Assembly: GCA_028551475.1 (NCBI GenBank)
Contig: CM052354.1
Span: 18,313,258-18,377,257, forward strand
Direction of reading: 5' to 3'
DNA from: Casuarina equisetifolia
Lineage: Eukaryota > Streptophyta > Magnoliopsida > Fagales > Casuarinaceae
Length of the DNA: 64,000 nucleotides
In this document: in pieces, positions 58,410-64,000 of the stretch
Position numbering within the stretch: position 1 is the first letter of the stretch
Layout of the letters: every line of letters begins with the position of its first letter
Program-made: the position numbers and the translations under genes
The notes under the pieces: model-generated
What the model saw: only the letters and a program-made list of their open reading frames with translations
The model's database searches: none
Told to the model about the DNA's origin: nothing

Positions 58410-58478
<69 letters not shown>
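58410..58478. repeat. (CT)n(TA)n compound microsatellite in TNL intron
   Basis: About 30 bp of CT repeat are followed by about 38 bp of TA repeat, filling most of the short intron between the LRR and post-LRR exons of the TNL relic. It starts two bases after the splice donor. Confidence 0.9.
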
Positions 58479-58480
<2 letters not shown>

Positions 58481-58507
58481 ATAATTTCATTTTGTTCTTT
58501 TATATAG

Positions 58508-58537
58508 GAGCTATAGGAGCTATTGGAGCTATTGGAG
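58508..58537. repeat. Nine-base tandem repeat at a TNL splice acceptor
   Basis: GAGCTAT(A/T)G is repeated three times at the start of the post-LRR exon, duplicating the TATAG acceptor and encoding ELL repeats in frame. Either of two acceptors nine bases apart could be used. The first would include a TAG stop. Confidence 0.7.
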
Positions 58538-59068
58538 GGTATCCAATTTCCTATCATTTTTCTCCAAAATACAGAGGTTCCAGATTGGTTCAGCCACCAG
58601 GCAATCGGATCTTTAATATCCTACTGCATACCTTCACCTTCAAGGGGTCTGTTTGACGAGATTCTTGTTTGTGCTTGTTATCGAACGATGCCGTATACTC
58701 CAAATTGTACTTCAAGTGATGGTCCCAATGTGGCAATCTCAATTTACAATAAAACCAATTACTCCAATCTATCCCTTCATACAAAAGTCCCTCTAGATTT
58801 TGCCACAGCTTCTTGTCATATATACCGCATCCCACTTATCTTCTTTCCGTCTAAAGACACCCTGTGGTATTATGTGGAGCAATGCATCTTCTTTTCTTTA
58901 GATTCAACACGCATTTATTTTGAATTAGATGGAAGGCAGTTAGGAACAATACAGTTTGAAAGTCAAGATGAAATGGAAGTGTCCATAGAATTCAATGGAG
59001 GCTTTGAGGTGCACAAATGTGGAATTCATCTACGACCTTGTAAGTTGACTCCAGTAAATGGGTTTTAA

Positions 59069-60837
59069 ACTGAATTAATTTGTCAATTTTGATATTACTA
59101 CAAATCACAAGGTTGATGAGTACAATTACTTATAATATTAGAAATGGTAACATCTTTTAAGTAGCACTGCAACAAATGATGATGTCTCTTAAGGTGATGT
59201 TGCTACAGGTCCTTCGCCTCCATGGTGTACTATCCTTGAAGATGATGCTGTTATTTTTAAATATTAGGTAAGATTAGGTGATAATTGGTTTACGAAAAGT
59301 CTTTGAATATATAATGTTGTTCATAATAATATTGATGAAAAAGTATATGTGAGTTCTTTCTTTCAAAATTATACATGAAGAGTAATCAATTTAGATATTG
59401 TTCTTTCCCACATCCTTCACTTTCTTCTTTTCCTATTTCTCTTAAATCGTCTCCTTGTTTTTTCTTGAAAAATTGAAATTTCTATTGTCATTCTTACAAA
59501 CTTTCTTGCTTGTTATATCTATAACTCGAATCATTTGTTTATTCTTTTACTTGAATATTTATTCTATCATGAACTCTAAATAGAATTTCATTTTTAAGAA
59601 AGAAATCTCATATTAATATAAAATATTTCTCTTATTATCACCCAGGTGAACCATTCACTTGTACATTTATTACTGTGGACAAAGAAGTGGAATCTACATT
59701 AACAATTTATTTCACAAGAATCAAGCGAGTTGCTAATATGTTGCCTTTAAAGCCCTTTTTTTTTTTTTAAGGAATATTAAACTTTCTTAAGTGAATGTTT
59801 TATTATGTCATAGTCGGAGGGTTTCAAATTTGATTTTCTTTTATATGAATTGTAATATTGTAATATGTCTATAAGTTTCTATATTATTTTACTTTAGATG
59901 AATAAACTCTCATATTCATTAAAAAAAAAAGATAAAGATCTTTTAATAAAATATTGTTACCCAGAAGCTGAGTCTTTTCTTTTAAAATTATATATGTGGA
60001 GTCAATTTAGAGATAGTTCTTTTCTGGTCCTTAACTTTCTTCTTTTTCTATTTTCCCTCTCTTCCCTCTTCTTCTTCTTTTTTTTTTTCTTCACAAAAAA
60101 TTGAAATTTTGACATTTTTTTCATAAACTTTCTTGAATTTCTTCTTTTATAAACAATCACATGAAAATGTTTAATATTTTTAAATAAAAATACTCTTTCA
60201 CGTACTATTTTTTTTTTACTTTAGCCAATAAAATTGATATTTTAATAACTTTATTTTGAAAATATTTATGATCTCATTCAAACTATACAATAGATACATG
60301 TTAAGAAATAAAATTTAAGAAACTTCAAAGTTAAACATTATTCAAATTATTTACAATAAATACATGCTAAGAAAATACTTGAAGTACGTCCATCTAGATG
60401 CTCTGCTGGCTTTGGAGCAATGTGCATCAAGTTGCCCTTGGCTGAGCATGCATATCATCGGTTCTCTTTGGGCTCAAAATGTCCGACGCTGGCATCACTT
60501 CATTGTTGCATCATCATCTCGATCTATTACTGATGGAAGAACCATTAGCGTTCGAGGTTAAAGGTGCATGTAGAATTACTGAGATGAAATGTTTCTTATA
60601 GAAAGCCATTCAATCATTTGGACAGGGTGGTCAAAACAGTAAAGGGAAGTGGTTGGTGCCTGGAACTTTAAGTGGAATGTGCAAAGCCTGTTGTTCCTTA
60701 ATATTCTTATGACTCTAGTTTCATCATTACAGAATACAAAATCATTTAGATTCTTATAGCAGTTAGCTCAACAAAAGTCCAGACTCTTTTCCGACTGGAT
60801 GGTGATTGCAAGGCCAGGCTCCAAGCCGACCAAAGTC
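59069..60837. other. AT-rich intergenic DNA
   Basis: Long T- and A-rich stretches dominate. The frame at 60364-60561 is less AT-rich (WLSMHIIGSLW, HHFIVASSSRS) and might be a fragment of a degraded gene, but I do not recognise it. No other feature is supported. Confidence 0.5.
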
Positions 60838-61895
60838 TCACCACGCCACAGGCTCAAGCAAAAGACGTCCTTTAAGTCCTACAAATGTACGGACAAATCT
60901 ACGTATTCCGTTCATTCTTTGATAATTCCTCCACTGCAAGCAATTTGTGGGTTGGACCACACCAGAGGATATTCCGGCAGCATGGACGCATGAAGCTTCG
61001 GCTACTTGATTCTGATATGTCAGTTCCACATTCTCCAATCTTTTTCCGGTGCACGGGTTTCCCGAACTACAATCAAATTTCACGGCAACTTCTGTGGCCG
61101 ACATTCTGTGCATCTCCTGGTACGTCACATCACTAACATTTGCGCCAGAAACCTGCGAACAGAAAAAAACGTCAATGAAGATGTATGCGAATCAAGATTT
61201 CTATCATACCGATATCATCTTTTCTAAGATCTCCATGAACATGCTAAGGATTTTTCACAGGTATAACGGAACTGCATTTCCAATGGGGTTCTGGACGTTC
61301 ACCATAATGAGATTTTGGAAAAGAATGTTCTTAGCAAAACCATTGCTAGGCCTTGCCCGAGATTTAATCCTCGCCCCATTTTGAGAACCGGTGAAGATAA
61401 CTGTTTTCGCCGTCACGTTCTGCACGCCGGCCTCTTTTAGGTCCTTTCCCTGGCTCCCAATCATGCACCGGTCAGCCAAATCCATGCTCAATTTAGTAAA
61501 ACACAGTAGTACTAGAACATATGAATGCCTTGTAGAATGATAAGAGCATCTTTTACCTAATTCCATGGCCAGGTCCACATGCAACCTTCTCAATCCACAA
61601 GTTGGTGGCGCCGGGACCAATTGAAATGCAATCGTCCCCGGTCATGATCTTGGAGTCGAGGATCGTGACACCTGATGATAGCTGCACATGAATGCCATCG
61701 GTATTTGGGCTGTCGCCGGAAGCCAAGATCTTGACCCCTTTAACTTTCACGTTCTGGCAGCCATTAATGACGATGTGGAACATTTGGCTGTTTAGGGAGG
61801 TCAGCCCGCTGACCACGATGCTGTTTAGTGAGGAAAGCGCCGGTTGAGTCTGTCTTTCCATCTCCTTTTGCTCCCATGAACTTTTATTTTCGGTG
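60838..61895 (-). pseudogene. Polygalacturonase (GH28) pseudogene
   Basis: Minus-strand pieces cover much of a plant pectinase. Near 61840-61880 there is an N-terminal [15 protein letters not shown] segment. This is followed at once, in another frame, by [33 protein letters not shown] and CGPGHGI (catalytic Asp and His motifs, exon to 61557). Then IGSQGKDLKEAGVQNVT to NVQNPI (about 61285-61461) and a last exon from 61152 (ATEVAVKFDCSSGNPC, SCVHA..SSGVVQPT). Lesions: the region between the N-terminal and NSIVVSG segments is deleted with a frame change, the AG acceptor before IGSQG is lost, the segment between NPI and VSG is degraded, and the usual stop after the PT-C-L end is missing. Intact relatives are secreted wall enzymes that hydrolyse homogalacturonan. 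Confidence 0.87.
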
Positions 61896-64000
61896 CTCTT
61901 TCATACAGCAAACATATCTTAGGTTCAAGATTAAATAGAATGAAAATGAATATTTTTATAAATTATCTTGTAAGGGGTCAAAGTTAAATAAAAAAAATAG
62001 ATACTCGTCTCATACTAAATATATTTTAAAAATTTAAGGTTAAACAAGAATTATAATAAATTAACTTGGACTTTGATGCCCTTTTAGAAATAAATTTATA
62101 ATTTAACTTAAAAGTTAAGTTTGAAATTGGTAAATTTTTTTATATTTAAATATTAATAAAAAATTATACCTTTTCAATGTGATACTTTTCTTTCCAACAT
62201 TTAAAGACAAGATTGACACGTCCTTATTCACCCTCTTATTTGGCTGTATCAATATTTAGTTGAGCTTCTATTTCATAAAATAACTATAACTACCTTTCCC
62301 TTCTGATCATCGACAAATAATAAGAGATTAAAATGACTTTGTAAGCCAAAGACACGTAGGTTTTCTTAAGAAGTTGCACTTCCCCATGTTCAACCTCAAC
62401 AAAGAAACTTTTTCTTGAATCAATTTCGTACGGGTTCTTGAACGTTGCCTTCAAATTTCGAATCTTGTGCGGATATTATGATCAAGACAGACATGTTTTA
62501 GGCAAATCTTAAGATAGAGTTCTACTCGCAAGAAGCATATGTGGTGATAATTGTTAAGAGATCGATTGAAGCAAAAATTATGAAATTGTTGTATAGATCC
62601 GTGTCAAATGTACATGGAGTTCACCTCATACAAGAGCAACGAACACCTCTTAACGAATAGAATGGGAAAATAGAGAATTACCGTTAGAAAGAGATGGGCC
62701 TATTGGGCCTATACAATCCTGGGCCTGACTATTTATATGCAAAGCCCATAAGCCTAACAACATCTATTTCAACAACAATCACGAAGATTTCCTTTGAGGA
62801 CAGAGTTGAATGCAATAACAGAACCAAATCTTGTTTTGGGGGACTCTTCAACCGAGCTTTAACCAATCTGCATTGGATAGGATTTTTCCCAGTCGGATGT
62901 TTTATAATGTGTGTAACATATTTATGGCTTCATTGATTCTTAGGATAGAGCATGTGCATCTGTAGAAGTTAATTAATATATACATTTGCAAAGACTTCTT
63001 CAGGTGGATTTGAGTATTTGTTGGCATGCAACCGTTGTTGGTGTAATGATACGAAATTTGATTATTTAGCAAAAAAAATTGTCTTGTCCCATAAGTCATA
63101 CGCTCTTTCGGTACATAATTCAGCATGGTTATTGAACAATTCACTACTACTAGACTTTCTTCTCAAGCTAGTTGGCATAGGGGCAATTGTTTGGTTATTA
63201 ATCCAATTTCCTTCTATGTTTAGAAACCAGCAAAGGAAACCACTTAAGAGCTTTATCAGAAAAATATTAGTCCGGAAGGTACTTAACTTTGCTTAGGAAA
63301 AACGATTGTCAATTTTCCATGGAGGCATGGATCTTTTAATGGAGAAATTATTAAGAATGATGTGGCAAAAATCTTAACATTACCAATATTATTTTGGAAA
63401 ATATTTTTTGTAAGAGAGAAAAACATATATTCTTAAAGCTCAGGTTTTGAAGCCTGTACTTGTAAGGACTAAGCTTATACCCCATGTTAATTGAAAGGGA
63501 ACATGTGAAAAAAATGATGTGGTAAAAAGTTTTATATTGTCTAAATTATACTTAAAAATCGTTTTATGAAGAAGAAATAGTTGGCTATAGGCCTATGATG
63601 TAGGCAGTCTTTAACAGCAAGAAAGTTTTCCTTGGGAAAACATTGTATCCATACTGCATAGAGTTTCATATCCTAAAAAGTGGAATTTCGTTACATGAAT
63701 GTCAACGCATGTGCTGAATCCTGTAATATATTGTTCTGCATGAATGTCAACGCATCTCACATGGCTGCCTACGTAAAACATTGCAAGCAAGAGGAAAACC
63801 CTGAAACAGGACCCGAAACCGTGAGATTGACTTGTGGTGGGGATTTTGGGGAAGACATGAACTTCAGCTTCTTGGTTTTGTTTTACATATCCTTAACAGA
63901 AAAAACATACATTATTCTTTCCAGGAGGCCATCCTTGCTTGTTCATTGGCTCTGCATTTTCAAGCCAGGAATTTCGGTTGATGGCAGTTGTTTGAGCATG
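61896..64000. other. AT-rich intergenic DNA at the window end
   Basis: No gene, transposon or RNA was recognised. A GGGCCTATTGGGCCTATA phrase near 62696 resembles plant promoter or LTR sequence. The frames at 62694-62936 and 63018-63296 have no family motif. ATGAATGTCAACGCAT occurs twice near 63695 and 63740, a small local duplication. Confidence 0.5.

Larger units (their letters stand above)
55297..59068 (+). pseudogene. TIR-NBS-LRR disease resistance gene relic, nearly full length
   Basis: All parts of a TNL are present in order: TIR exon 55297-55794 (YDVFLSF; GSRICIVIFSKGY; WCLDEL), NB-ARC exon 56108-57204 (P-loop GIGGIGKTT, kinase-2 ILVVLDDVDD, GSRVIIKTRNKHLL, GLPLA, then IHSLIQ where MHDLIQ is usual), LRR exons 57400-57675 and 57773-58408, and a C-terminal post-LRR exon from about 58508 (VPDWFSHQ, FELDGRQLG) ending at 59068. 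Lesions: TGA at 55363, a small frameshift at about 55372, TAA at 55625, TAA at 56673 plus a one-base T insertion near 56690, and stops and indels in both LRR exons. TNLs are cytoplasmic immune receptors. This copy cannot make a full receptor, though a TIR or post-LRR fragment could be expressed. Confidence 0.92.

Noticed and set aside
58195..58656. 153-codon frame reading through the CT/TA microsatellite
   Set aside because: The microsatellite is intronic in the TNL relic; the frame merely reads through it as LSLSLS and YIYIYI.
60364..60561. 65-codon plus-strand frame with a less AT-rich composition
   Set aside because: Looks like it could be a gene fragment, but I could not assign a family or find neighbouring exons.
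62694..63296. Two short frames near the window end
   Set aside because: No recognisable domain; hydrophobic stretch in the second is compatible with chance in AT-rich DNA.

Overview
This window is nuclear DNA from a eudicot plant. The evidence is a spliced choline transporter-like gene with GT-AG introns, an SDE5 silencing gene, an EAR-motif ERF, a Ty1/copia retrotransposon primed by initiator tRNA-Met, and several TIR-NBS-LRR relics (TNLs are essentially absent from grasses). The species cannot be named from the sequence. No prokaryotic features are present.

Layout. 1-6.0 kb: an intronless ERF4-type repressor on the minus strand, with a (GA)29 tract just upstream of its TATA box and two G-boxes further out. 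6.1-14.3 kb: a complete ten-exon CTL1/CHER1-like choline transporter on the plus strand, about 699 aa, with one GC-AG intron. 15.4-21.3 kb: a full-length, young copia element (two 340-bp LTRs, AAAAG target duplication) whose single gag-pol frame has four in-frame stops and no frameshift. 21.6-33.9 kb: a complete SDE5-like gene on the minus strand with a 3.9-kb 5' UTR intron and an in-frame 231-bp tandem duplication in one exon. 34.4-35.4 kb: a Ty3/gypsy-type gag relic interrupted by a solo LTR. 36.9-46.3 kb: a decayed LRRC40-like LRR gene bracketed by two direct copies of an approximately 870-bp block. 46.25-48.4 kb: a short PTC7-type PP2C gene. 48.5-64 kb: gene-poor, AT-rich DNA holding three TIR-NBS-LRR relics (one nearly full length but broken), LTR-element debris and a polygalacturonase pseudogene.

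From memory of the Arabidopsis map, ERF4 (At3g15210), CTL1/CHER1 (At3g15380), SDE5 (At3g15390) and an LRR-family gene (At3g15410) occur in this order, so the first 45 kb appears to be a conserved chromosomal segment. CTL1 and SDE5 are convergent neighbours, and the copia element landed between their 3' ends. Local tandem duplications are unusually frequent: SDE5 exon and two introns, PP2C N-terminus and 5' UTR intron, and the block around the LRR relic.

The genes do not form one pathway. I see no convincing new biological system. The most checkable novelties are the duplicated SDE5 segment, the copia insertion next to the SDE5 3' end, the GC-AG intron and the block-flanked LRR pseudogene. All splice sites and alignments were read by eye.
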